Below, piece by piece: positions 1 to 6,047 of a stretch of 37,680 nt of DNA (positions are counted from its first letter, which is position 1; each line of letters opens with the position of its first letter). This DNA is from a virus, in the IMG/VR virus record IMGVR_UViG_3300047678_000829, positions 1 to 37,680 of that record; one strand, written 5' to 3'. The notes beneath the pieces were generated by a model. It made no database searches and had not been told where the DNA came from. It saw nothing but the letters and a program-made list of their open reading frames with translations. A program made the translations under genes and the position numbers.

Positions 1-397
1 TTATTGTTCGAACAGCAGTCCCCAGTATTTCGTCTTGGAGCCAGGAAAGACAGTTTCTTTTTCAGCGATAAATAACCCGAAGGTGCTGCCTTCCTCCAGT
101 TCAAATGATTTCGCTAACTCTTTGCAGAGGGCTTTATGAGCGAAGGAAAAAGAGGTGTTATCAGAACTTTTTGAAATCAATGGAAACCCATCAGGATCCC
201 CAATTGTTAGATAGAAATTTCCCTCCTCATCCTGGACAATTGTTACAGTCATCTCACGCTTTAACTCAAAGCGATCAATAGATGATTTGTTGAATACAAT
301 TTGTCCGGATTTTGAAAAGCCAATCCGTGGTCTACCCCCCCCCCCGTCCAAGACTTGTACGAGGAAAGGTTTTGTTGTCAAATTTTGTGAGTTTCAT
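1..397 (-). CDS. Hypothetical early-operon protein with G-tract frame switch
   Basis: Function not recognised. The downstream frame encodes about 110 residues of soluble protein (begins GRPRIGFSKSGQIVF, ends at the TAA at 3-1). The only ATG (397-395) overlaps the stop of the upstream gene as ATGA, the same coupling used elsewhere in this operon, but it is out of frame with the body. Eleven G's (345-335 on this strand) lie about 17 codons in. With 9 or 12 G's the ATG frame (MKLTKFDNKTFPRTSLGR...) would run straight into the body; with 11 it ends after a short distance. In the sequence as given only a TTG at 381 opens the body frame. Either a phase-variable gene or a homopolymer sequencing error; I am confident about the tract and the frames, not about function. 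Confidence 0.6.
335..345 (-). repeat. 11-nt poly-G tract (poly-C on + strand)
   Basis: Eleven consecutive G's on the coding strand near the 5' end of the terminal early gene. Homopolymer G tracts of this length slip readily during replication. Changing the count by +1 or -2 restores the frame between the coupled ATG and the protein body. Confidence 0.9.
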
Positions 398-900
398 TGC
401 TCAGATTTTTTGTGTTTATTAAAAAAATGTTGATACATAGGAAAGGTTTCTTGCACCCATCTTTTAAAGTGATCCATAAATTTTTCTTCTTCTGTTGCTT
501 CATCAAAGAAGAGACCCAGCTCCGGTTGTATAGGCATATAAAAAAGAGTGTGAAGAGGAGCGTTGCGAAACCCTAATGGCATAGTATCAGGGAATTCTGA
601 AATCATACTTCTCAGCTCCCCAACTGTAGTAGGTGTACCAATACGCTTTATAAAGCGATGGTCCTGCCCAACATCTGGCCAAAAAGGAATAGGACACCAG
701 TATAATGGATCAATTGTTTGACAATGCCCATCACTCCATCGCTTCAATGTCGATTCAGATGCAGGATCTTTATACTCCACCAGGGTAGCCACAGTGATTA
801 TTTGCTCATCCCCTAACATATAAGCAACTAATACTTGATCATTGACATCGGGTGTCCAGTCAGAAACCTTTGTCCAGGGCAAAATTGATTTTCCTCTCAT
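394..900 (-). CDS. Hypothetical protein, possibly DUF551-like
   Basis: 168 residues, ATG at 900. The N-terminus (LPWTKVSDWTPDVNDQVLVAY) and the later DPLYWCPIPFWPD resemble the W-x(n)-P-x-x-x-x-VLV ... W-P-P pattern of DUF551 phage proteins. That family is small and of unknown function, and the match is by eye only. It starts 11 nt after the endolysin stop and its own stop overlaps the next ATG as ATGA, so it sits in one translationally coupled unit with its neighbours. No signal peptide or membrane segment. Confidence 0.6.
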   Translation of the reverse strand: MRGKSILPWTKVSDWTPDVNDQVLVAYMLGDEQIITVATLVEYKDPASESTLKRWSDGHCQTIDPLYWCPIPFWPDVGQDHRFIKRIGTPTTVGELRSMISEFPDTMPLGFRNAPLHTLFYMPIQPELGLFFDEATEEEKFMDHFKRWVQETFPMYQHFFNKHKKSEQ

Positions 901-910
901 GGCTATATTT

Positions 911-1573
911 TTATGCAGCTAATGCGGTTTCAATCTGGAATTCTTTCTCCAGCTTTACGTCATAGTCATCCCAATCGTAAAGAAGAGATCCTTTATAACC
1001 CGGACCATTGTATCCATGCGCAAACTTTCCCCAAAACGCTTTCCTCTCCTTTGTGGAATTTGCAATGGTTACATTCCTCAACTCATCATCCAGATGGCTT
1101 TTCTTTAAGTATTGAACAAATCCGTCCAGCTGTGAAGGTTCGCCGCCCATATTCCAGGCAGTGATCATCTCCTGTGCAGTTGCAAAACCGCATAAAGTGC
1201 AGTTATACCCCATGATCTGAAACGCTCCATAGCTTGCTGAATTCAAAGCCAGCATTTCGGGTGCGCCAATTTCCTTACAGACAGCGATTGCAGAAGACAT
1301 TCTATTCCATTCAGCTGCACCGCCGATGTAATGTTTCTTTGTCCACTTTTTATAGATGATTTTAGGATACTTTAAAGCCAGTTTATCAGCGTCAAAACCT
1401 TTCTTTGAAAGCTGATTGTAAAATACATGCCCTTCAAACAGAATTTTAAGGCGACCATCTTCCAGGAAGCCACTTCCCGCAGTCTCTACTTTGTAAACGG
1501 CTTTGATCACCGGCACAGAGCAGCCTATTTTAGTGGCCGCTTCTTTGAATTGTACAGTTGTAATTCTTATCAT
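911..1573 (-). CDS. N-acetylmuramidase endolysin (PF11860-like)
   Basis: 220 residues from the ATG at 1573; a longer reading to 1666 would overlap the previous gene, and the chosen ATG is preceded by an A-rich stretch typical of Bacteroidota starts. The pattern KAVYKVETAGSGF (candidate catalytic Glu30), then LKILFEGHVFYNQL, ASYGAFQIMGYN and FAHGYNGPGY is that of the N-acetylmuramidase (DUF3380) family, which cuts the glycan of peptidoglycan. There is no signal peptide, so it needs a holin; the likely partner is at 26809-27378, on the opposite arm of the phage. Catalytic assignment is inference from the family. Confidence 0.9.
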   Translation of the reverse strand: MIRITTVQFKEAATKIGCSVPVIKAVYKVETAGSGFLEDGRLKILFEGHVFYNQLSKKGFDADKLALKYPKIIYKKWTKKHYIGGAAEWNRMSSAIAVCKEIGAPEMLALNSASYGAFQIMGYNCTLCGFATAQEMITAWNMGGEPSQLDGFVQYLKKSHLDDELRNVTIANSTKERKAFWGKFAHGYNGPGYKGSLLYDWDDYDVKLEKEFQIETALAA

Positions 1574-1583
1574 AGTGTTTTTT

Positions 1584-2009
1584 TTAATTATTCCATTGTT
1601 CAGCGCTGAGGTAAGTTTCGCAGTATTTCTTTTCTGCGTTGCCCCTTTTTTTATTGTAGGTGTCATAGAAATAGTATGCCCTTACCTGGTTGTCTTCGGA
1701 GAGTTTATCCCAAAGCCGTTCCGATCGCTTTTTGCTACTTCGTTCTTTGTCGTTGTACTTATCCCAAAACATTTGAAAGGTTATCTTAAAGTCCATTTCA
1801 ACAACACTGCATCCGCCTGGATAGTTTTTTGCCCATTCCTTGAATCCTTCGAGTGTTGTTGGTACACGGCCCATTATCCAGGTAATGATCTCCTCATTCG
1901 GTTGCTGCTTAAATTCAAGGTGACAGAAGAGTTCGGACTCTTTAGTGTACCCGAAGATTACACCATCAGGACTTCGGGCCGTTGTTAATAAGAATAACCT
2001 CTTTATCAT
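1584..2009 (-). CDS. Hypothetical phage protein
   Basis: 141 residues. Not recognised. Basic and aromatic, with a charged C-terminal half (DKYNDKERSSKKRSERLWDK). The start overlaps the stop of the upstream gene by 4 nt (ATGA at 2009-2006) and the endolysin starts 11 nt after its stop, so it is part of the leftward operon. No signal peptide or transmembrane segment. Confidence 0.7.
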   Translation of the reverse strand: MIKRLFLLTTARSPDGVIFGYTKESELFCHLEFKQQPNEEIITWIMGRVPTTLEGFKEWAKNYPGGCSVVEMDFKITFQMFWDKYNDKERSSKKRSERLWDKLSEDNQVRAYYFYDTYNKKRGNAEKKYCETYLSAEQWNN

Positions 2010-2323
2010 TGTTCTTCCTTTGGTTCTGGCAGTTGTGGTTCTACCAACATCTGTATAAAAGTTTGGTATGCGTTATCGTAGTCGCCCAAGATATTATTAA
2101 TCGCAAATGCTTCTGCTATTGAAAAATTGATGTTTACAGTCCCGTTCGCTTTTGCGTTCCAGAAAGTGAATTTTGCCAGGCGTTTCCAGTATAATTCAGC
2201 GATCAGGCAACTTTCAACTTCATATCCCTGGATTGGTGCCAACTCACTGACCTGTTGCAGGGACCTCGTCAATAATGTCCAGTGATAGTTGTTTAGCTTG
2301 AGGCTTACCTTCTGCTTTTGCAT
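2006..2323 (-). CDS. Hypothetical small phage protein
   Basis: 105 residues, ATG at 2323. Not recognised. A mostly helical pattern with an acidic, proline-rich tail (EPQLPEPKEEQ). Its first 80 nt overlap the end of the preceding gene (2244-2516) in another frame, and its last 4 nt overlap the next start. The long overlap is unusual but both frames look coding: the upstream one has a clear helix-turn-helix pattern, and this one is coupled to its downstream neighbour. Confidence 0.65.
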   Translation of the reverse strand: MQKQKVSLKLNNYHWTLLTRSLQQVSELAPIQGYEVESCLIAELYWKRLAKFTFWNAKANGTVNINFSIAEAFAINNILGDYDNAYQTFIQMLVEPQLPEPKEEQ

Positions 2324-2516
2324 CCTGTATTTTTTTAAGTTCTGATTCTGCTGGAGTATTCAAATAGGTAAAGAATGTTGACCGGCTGATTTTGAACTCT
2401 GGATAGATGTACTTATTGTATATGTACTCTATCGTCATGCCGGGTGAATAGTGTTTTTTGAAGCACTGCTGCACAGATAAAATCCGTTTGAATTTGTTTT
2501 CTTTTGAATATGCCAT
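2244..2516 (-). CDS. Small helix-turn-helix-like protein
   Basis: 90 residues, ATG at 2516, immediately after the preceding stop. The segment from about 27 to 55 (MTIEYIYNKYIYPEF then ISRSTFFTYLNTPA) reads like a helix-turn-helix, suggesting DNA binding. The basic N-terminus and lysine-rich linker after it agree. Possibly a small early regulator comparable in position to Mor-type genes, but there is no sequence argument for that identity. The last 80 nt overlap the next gene. Confidence 0.6.
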   Translation of the reverse strand: MAYSKENKFKRILSVQQCFKKHYSPGMTIEYIYNKYIYPEFKISRSTFFTYLNTPAESELKKIQDAKAEGKPQAKQLSLDIIDEVPATGQ

Positions 2517-2517
2517 C

Positions 2518-2958
2518 TTACAGTTTTTTTACCGCCGATTTCATAAATCCTTCCTTTACTTTCTTAGCGTTCTGCAGCAGAATGAACAATTCCTGACCTG
2601 TGTACTCATTGAACCCCTTTTTCTGCCCATTTACGCCGTATTTCTCTGCCCAGGCGATAGCATCATTAGCCGACCGGCTAATGCTTCGGAATTGGCTAAT
2701 TATGGCCTTCCTGGTTGCATCGAGCGGATCACTGGCATACTTGTTAGTGTTGCCCTGGTACTTTGTTCTGGACATTGCAGCCAGTTGACGTTCAAATTCC
2801 TGGAATTCACTAAAGGACAGACTGCTCAGGCTGGTGGTACGGCCACTGGTGAAGTCCTTTACCAATTCCTGGTAGGTGACTTTACCACCGGCCTGGTTGA
2901 TCTGGCTGATGATCCCGAATATTTTTGCGTACTTACTCATTTTTGCGTACTTACTCAT
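2518..2958 (-). CDS. Mu gp16-like early protein
   Basis: 146 residues from the first ATG (2958). The order (a short K/A-rich start; SGRTTSLSSLSFSEFQEFERQL; then AIISQFRSIS and the WAEKYGVNGQKKGFNEYTGQELFILLQNAKKV tail) matches the small gp16 (DUF1018)-type proteins of Mu-like phages, where a 'T-x-S-L-x-x-L-x-x-x-E-x-x' helix is followed by a W-containing helix pair. Function of that family is unknown. The first 18 nt are exactly duplicated, so there are two equivalent ATGs (2958 and 2940) giving 146 or 140 residues. The first ATG overlaps the upstream stop. Confidence 0.7.
   Translation of the reverse strand: MSKYAKMSKYAKIFGIISQINQAGGKVTYQELVKDFTSGRTTSLSSLSFSEFQEFERQLAAMSRTKYQGNTNKYASDPLDATRKAIISQFRSISRSANDAIAWAEKYGVNGQKKGFNEYTGQELFILLQNAKKVKEGFMKSAVKKL
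2923..2958 (-). repeat. Tandem 18-bp duplication of a start codon
   Basis: Two perfect head-to-tail copies of the 18-bp unit beginning ATGAGTAAGTACGCAA (2958-2941 and 2940-2923). Each carries an in-frame ATG, so the protein begins MSKYAKMSKYAK. The first copy also contains the stop of the upstream gene (TAA at 2953-2951), which is therefore present a second time out of use. Confidence 0.9.
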
Positions 2959-3373
2959 TTGGATATTCCATTATTGCTTCATCGATATCCATACCCTGGT
3001 GATAGAAACTCTCCAGCAGATGATCATTCCAGTCCTGGTTCTTGTCATTGCCCTGGGCAATCCACTGGTCATTCAATTTTTCCTTCCATTGGTCGAAGGA
3101 GACCGTTTGCTTGTTGTAAACCATAAGTCGATTTTTTTTGGGTTTGTCCGAAGCGATGGCAGTTTTACTGCCATCGCTATTTTTTGTTATCAATTGTTTG
3201 TTGTGTAATGCTTTGAAGGTTCGGCCATGAACATATCGCAAAGGGTTACGTAGATTATCCAGCAGACGGTACTTGTATCCAGTCCTGGGCATTACGTAGA
3301 TCACTCCTCCAGCTTTCAGGACCTTTAACACCTTTCGCTGTGCATTGCTGATATGTTTAACTGTTTCTACCAT
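2951..3373 (-). CDS. Hypothetical protein with winged-helix-like start
   Basis: 140 residues, ATG at 3373. Not assigned. Residues 9-60 (AQRKVLKVLKAGGVIYVMP ... YVHGRTFKALHNKQLI) look like a winged-helix/MarR-type 'helix-helix-wing' with a final 'K-x-L-x-x-x-x-L-I' strand, as seen in small phage proteins. The second half is lysine/asparagine/tryptophan-rich and unassigned. Both ends overlap neighbours (7 nt with the upstream gene, 8 nt with the downstream one). Confidence 0.65.
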   Translation of the reverse strand: MVETVKHISNAQRKVLKVLKAGGVIYVMPRTGYKYRLLDNLRNPLRYVHGRTFKALHNKQLITKNSDGSKTAIASDKPKKNRLMVYNKQTVSFDQWKEKLNDQWIAQGNDKNQDWNDHLLESFYHQGMDIDEAIMEYPNE

Positions 3374-3714
3374 TCTCCTGTATGGCTTTTATTGCTGTAT
3401 TCAGATGGCGGTCTCTTGATTGTCGAGACAGGAACATAATACCTGGAAGATTTTGGTTTCTTTACCCGATTGGATGATCTCACCGGTGGATCAGGGTGAT
3501 CCTTCTTCCACTGGTCATCCAATGGCGGCAATGGCGCTGTCACCTGTACTTTACTTTCAGCCGTCTTGATCTTTAATTTTCCGCAATAGAATTTCACCAA
3601 TGTAATTGTACAGTCAAAGATGAAAGAGAAGTCCGAAGCTGTTAGCTTATCGTGGTACTCTTTCAGGTAGTCGATCTGGTATTGCTCCAGTATCAAGGAT
3701 GATTTTTTACTCAT
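3367..3714 (-). CDS. Hypothetical phage protein
   Basis: 115 residues, ATG at 3714. Not recognised. The N-terminal 55 residues are helical with FSFIFDCTITLVKFYCGKLKIK, perhaps an HTH of the 'recognise-and-match' type. The C-terminal half is basic and proline-rich (PPVRSSNRVKKPKSSRYYVP). It overlaps both neighbours by 7-8 nt, consistent with coupled translation in the early operon. Confidence 0.6.
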   Translation of the reverse strand: MSKKSSLILEQYQIDYLKEYHDKLTASDFSFIFDCTITLVKFYCGKLKIKTAESKVQVTAPLPPLDDQWKKDHPDPPVRSSNRVKKPKSSRYYVPVSTIKRPPSEYSNKSHTGEW

Positions 3715-4126
3715 GGCTTTTTATTTCAAATGACCGGTCCATTGAAATGAGTTCTTCGATCTCGTCCGAAACATCTGCGATGATCTCCAGCGCAGCACTC
3801 GTTTTAAGAGCAAACTTTGAAACGATTGAGAGATCCGGGTCATTCTCAGTGATAGTAATTCTTTCTGCATATTGATTCACTGCAAGATTGATCAGCTTAC
3901 AGAAGTCGGGAAAGACGCTTCCAGGATCTGCGCCCGGAAATAAAATCCCTTCAAACCGTGCTTCCCACAAATTGAAGCAATGGATTGTCCAGGATCGGGT
4001 TGAAATTTCCTGGCCTGCTTTATCATCAAACTTCGTTGCGATCGATGTATCAAAAAACTCCTTATGCCTGAGTGCATTGAAAAGCCTTTCCCTGAACCGC
4101 TGTTTATCAAAAATTAATTTTTCCAT
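3707..4126 (-). CDS. Hypothetical phage protein
   Basis: 139 residues, ATG at 4126. Not recognised. A basic start (MEKLIFDKQRFRERLFNAL) is followed by a cysteine/tryptophan-rich centre and an acidic helical tail (IADVSDEIEELISM). No membrane segment. It overlaps the DUF4406-like gene by 20 nt at its start and the next gene by 8 nt at its end. Confidence 0.6.
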   Translation of the reverse strand: MEKLIFDKQRFRERLFNALRHKEFFDTSIATKFDDKAGQEISTRSWTIHCFNLWEARFEGILFPGADPGSVFPDFCKLINLAVNQYAERITITENDPDLSIVSKFALKTSAALEIIADVSDEIEELISMDRSFEIKSHE

Positions 4127-4469
4127 GTCCTACAGTTTTACTTAACCAAAGTGTAACGTATCCATCTATCCATACGTCATTCGCTCTGTGGATTTTTTTG
4201 TTAAGTTGAGTTGCCAGAGCCATTTCAATTTTTGCGAGAGGATCCTTTGCCCAACCAGGAATAACAAATACAGCCTGGGCGTTGCAAAGCATCCTTACAC
4301 GCTCTTTTACCTCCAGTTCTCTGTCTGCCATCCAGTTTAGATTCTGCGCACTAATAATGCTCGATGCTTCATGCCCTGCTTGCATAATTTGCAGTGCAGC
4401 ATCAGTAAATATTTTGGATGTTGCCTGCACCTCCTGCATGTCAACATTCCCTATAATGTAAAAATTCAT
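4107..4469 (-). CDS. DUF4406-like (nucleoside deoxyribosyltransferase-like) protein
   Basis: 120 residues, ATG at 4469. The Rossmann-like pattern (MNFYIIGNVD; a helix with FTDAALQIMQAGHEASS; then MLCNAQAVFVIPGWAKDPLAKIEMALATQLNKKI) is that of DUF4406, related to nucleoside 2-deoxyribosyltransferases. In that group the 'D/N-A-V-x-x-x-P-G-W...S/A-x-x-E-x-x-A' segment holds the active-site glutamate; here it is Glu in KIEMA. Such proteins occur in many phages, perhaps handling nucleotides. Function here is inferred only from the fold. Confidence 0.75.
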   Translation of the reverse strand: MNFYIIGNVDMQEVQATSKIFTDAALQIMQAGHEASSIISAQNLNWMADRELEVKERVRMLCNAQAVFVIPGWAKDPLAKIEMALATQLNKKIHRANDVWIDGYVTLWLSKTVGHGKINF

Positions 4470-4498
4470 TGGAGTAGATTTTTGATTTTTAATAATTG

Positions 4499-4520
4499 CC
4501 CAGGGATAGAGATCCCCAGG
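4499..4520 (-). other. Intercistronic hairpin
   Basis: In the only sizeable gap of this operon (4470-4550) the leftward RNA can fold a 9-bp stem (arms CCTGGGGAT and ATCCCTGGG, two G-U pairs) with a CTCT loop. No T-run follows, so it is not a standard terminator; a processing or stability hairpin is possible. Confidence 0.45.
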
Positions 4521-4550
4521 CTTCTAACCCATCGTTAAAACAAAACGCTC

Positions 4551-5240
4551 TTATGCTTCCTTCTGTGCATCAGTAATGCTCAGAGGTAGAATCAATTTTG
4601 AGCCATCCTCGCCCTTGAATTCGCAGCGAACAAACTCTTTACTTCTTACAGGGCGGTAAGCATCCTGAATGATCTGAATTGCATCAATAAATGTCTTTAC
4701 TCCTGTCTCATCCGCCATTTGTTTCAGTTGGAGTACCCTGCTGGCTTTTAAAGTCCCTTTACTGTCCTTTGAAAGCAGTTTTAAAATGCCCTGAGAAAGT
4801 GCTTTTGATTCCCTGTCTTTGCCCAGGCCATTCAGGTAATCATAGATCTTTGCGATTCCTGTTTCTGCGGTGTCATCCCAACCATCGATCATATTGTGTC
4901 CGATAATTATGGTGATATCGCCATCGCTGGTTGTAAATGAATGGCTGTACTGATCGGTTTCCTTTTCGTACAATTCCGCTTTCGCCGCTACCAATGTTTC
5001 CATGTTCCGGTAAACTTTGGTTTTACATTGCGCCAATAATTCACTTGCCTTTCGCAGCATCGGGAATAATTCCCTTACAGTCTCATCAACTGTTGATTTG
5101 TACGTGGCCCTTTTTTTTCTTGTCAACGCCTTTTCAATGATCTGTTGCTCTTCCAATTCCTGCATCAGCTTCTTTTTCTGATCTGGTGTCAGTGCGCTGA
5201 TGTCAATTGGTGTGATTTTCTGTTCTGTTGTTGCAGTCAT
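4551..5240 (-). CDS. DUF3164 family protein
   Basis: 229 residues, ATG at 5240. It follows the DUF3164 pattern of Mu-like phages: VDETVRELFPMLRKASELLAQCKTKVYRNMETLVA; a beta region ending in TTSDGDITIIIGHNM; then a helical part (LNGLGKDRESKALSQGILKLL...LKASRVLQLKQMADET); and the RPVRSKEFVRCEF ending. The family occurs in the early regions of transposable phages next to MuA/MuB; its biochemical role is unknown. An N-terminal lysine-rich helix (residues 20-47) may bind nucleic acid. The start overlaps the upstream stop by 4 nt. Confidence 0.88.
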   Translation of the reverse strand: MTATTEQKITPIDISALTPDQKKKLMQELEEQQIIEKALTRKKRATYKSTVDETVRELFPMLRKASELLAQCKTKVYRNMETLVAAKAELYEKETDQYSHSFTTSDGDITIIIGHNMIDGWDDTAETGIAKIYDYLNGLGKDRESKALSQGILKLLSKDSKGTLKASRVLQLKQMADETGVKTFIDAIQIIQDAYRPVRSKEFVRCEFKGEDGSKLILPLSITDAQKEA

Positions 5241-5653
5241 AGTATTACTTTTTTGTCGTGAATGAGATTGAATAGATCCTGCTCCAGTATTTCACAGTGA
5301 AGCATGTATGTTTTGTATTGCGTGTATGAGATGGCCTGGTTGTAGACCTTATCGGTTATGTAGTTCCAGTCGTCCTGCATCCATTTTAGTTTCCACCAGG
5401 TCCAAAACCAGTTATGAGCGTTTCCCTCCTCAGCTGGAGACTTCAGGAGTACATTTTCGATTGTGTTCTGGATGTAAGGGAATAGCCTGGAGAAATGGAC
5501 AGCGAATCTTTGCCCATGCTCAAAGAGCATTTCCACCCATTCATTTTCAAACAGGTCCGTTTTTCTCAGGGTCCACCGGTGCGCCATCTTGAGTTCATCA
5601 ATACTGGTCATCGTCCGGGAGATACTTACAGATTCTTGGAGTAGATCTTGCAT
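5237..5653 (-). CDS. Hypothetical early protein
   Basis: 138 residues, ATG at 5653. Not recognised. Rich in Trp, Phe and His (NAHNWFWTWWKLKWMQDDWNY), all helical by eye, without a membrane-length hydrophobic run. It is the first protein gene after the 394-nt RNA-only stretch and overlaps the DUF3164 start by 4 nt (ATGA), so the two are likely translated together. Confidence 0.65.
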   Translation of the reverse strand: MQDLLQESVSISRTMTSIDELKMAHRWTLRKTDLFENEWVEMLFEHGQRFAVHFSRLFPYIQNTIENVLLKSPAEEGNAHNWFWTWWKLKWMQDDWNYITDKVYNQAISYTQYKTYMLHCEILEQDLFNLIHDKKVIL

Positions 5654-5683
5654 CGTATTTCGTTTTTGTGTTGACTTTAGAAA

Positions 5684-5704
5684 GCCTGTCTTTCCAGGCT
5701 GTCA
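5684..5704 (-). repeat. GAAAGA hairpin, copy 1
   Basis: Leftward strand: TGACA, then arm GCCTG, loop GAAAGA, arm CAGGC. Perfect 5-bp stem, plus an A-T closing pair outside. Same flank and loop as copies 2 and 3 but a different stem sequence. Lies just 3' of tRNA-like element 1 and 31 nt before the next protein gene. Confidence 0.75.
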
Positions 5705-5705
5705 T

Positions 5706-5721
5706 CAGGTGCCACCACCTG
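5706..5721 (-). other. Short perfect hairpin
   Basis: Arms CAGGTG and CACCTG with a GTGG loop, 1 nt upstream (in the leftward transcript) of GAAAGA hairpin copy 1. The two hairpins could stack. No T-run, so not a terminator. Confidence 0.5.
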
Positions 5722-5749
5722 CAGCGATTGTCTGCCCGTTTCAATTTGA

Positions 5750-5830
5750 GATCGGAGGAGGATTCGAACCTCCAGGCTACCAAAATGGTCCAGGTTTCCC
5801 CGGTGCAGCTACCTCGCCTGCCACCCGATC
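5750..5830 (-). tRNA. tRNA-like element 1, non-canonical anticodon arm
   Basis: 81 nt. Acceptor arms GATCGGG / TCCGATC pair over 7 bp (one G-U). The D-arm is GCAG-(GCGAGGTAG)-CTGC; the T-arm is GGAGG-(TTCGAAT)-CCTCC, a perfect tRNA T-arm. Where the anticodon arm should be, the sequence instead pairs CCGGG with CCTGG around a GAAA tetraloop, followed by a small ACC-ATTTT-GGT hairpin. No proper 7-nt loop with U33 is available, so no anticodon can be read. The 3' CCA is not encoded. Either a degenerate tRNA or an RNA that mimics a tRNA. Confidence 0.45.
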
Positions 5831-5834
5831 TACC

Positions 5835-5855
5835 ACCAGTCTTTCCTGGTTGTCA
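5835..5855 (-). repeat. GAAAGA hairpin, copy 2
   Basis: Leftward strand: TGACA, arm ACCAG, loop GAAAGA, arm CTGGT. Perfect 5-bp stem. Sits between the two tRNA-like elements, 4 nt before element 1. Confidence 0.75.
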
Positions 5856-5878
5856 TTATTCAACTAACCCAAAACAGT

Positions 5879-5962
5879 GGAGAGGGCAGGATTCGAACCT
5901 GCAATACCTTTCGGCCACTCACCCATAGCAGAGCTGCGTGTCCCACAGTTCGCCACCTCTCC
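5879..5962 (-). tRNA. tRNA-like element 2, class II (Ser/Leu-like)
   Basis: 84 nt plus discriminator A at 5878. Perfect 7-bp acceptor GGAGAGG / CCTCTCC, then TG, a D-arm of tRNA-Leu style (GCG ... CGC) and a perfect T-arm GCAGG-(TTCGAAT)-CCTGC. A long variable region with CC-GAAA-GG points to class II (Ser or Leu), and the acceptor resembles Bacteroidota tRNA-Ser. A loop CTGCTAT would give anticodon GCT (Ser), but its stem then has a G-G mismatch and shares a base with the D-stem. Best read as a diverged tRNA-Ser(GCT)-like gene; decoding ability is doubtful. CCA is not encoded. Confidence 0.5.
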
Positions 5963-6010
5963 GTTTCCCCGCCTGTAGAAACAGGAGAGGATTTTTTCCA
6001 ACAAAAGCCT

Positions 6011-6031
6011 GCCGGTCTTTCCCGACTGTCA
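6011..6031 (-). repeat. GAAAGA hairpin, copy 3
   Basis: Leftward strand: TGACA, arm GTCGG, loop GAAAGA, arm CCGGC. 5-bp stem with one G-U pair. Lies between the MuB-like gene stop (6048) and tRNA-like element 2. Copies 2 and 3 also share CAACTAAC shortly upstream. Confidence 0.75.
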
Positions 6032-6047
6032 ATCAAAACTCAACTAA

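Noticed and set aside
5668-5928. Rightward frames over the RNA-only stretch
   Set aside because: They run through the T-arms of both tRNA-like elements, whose structure explains the sequence better.
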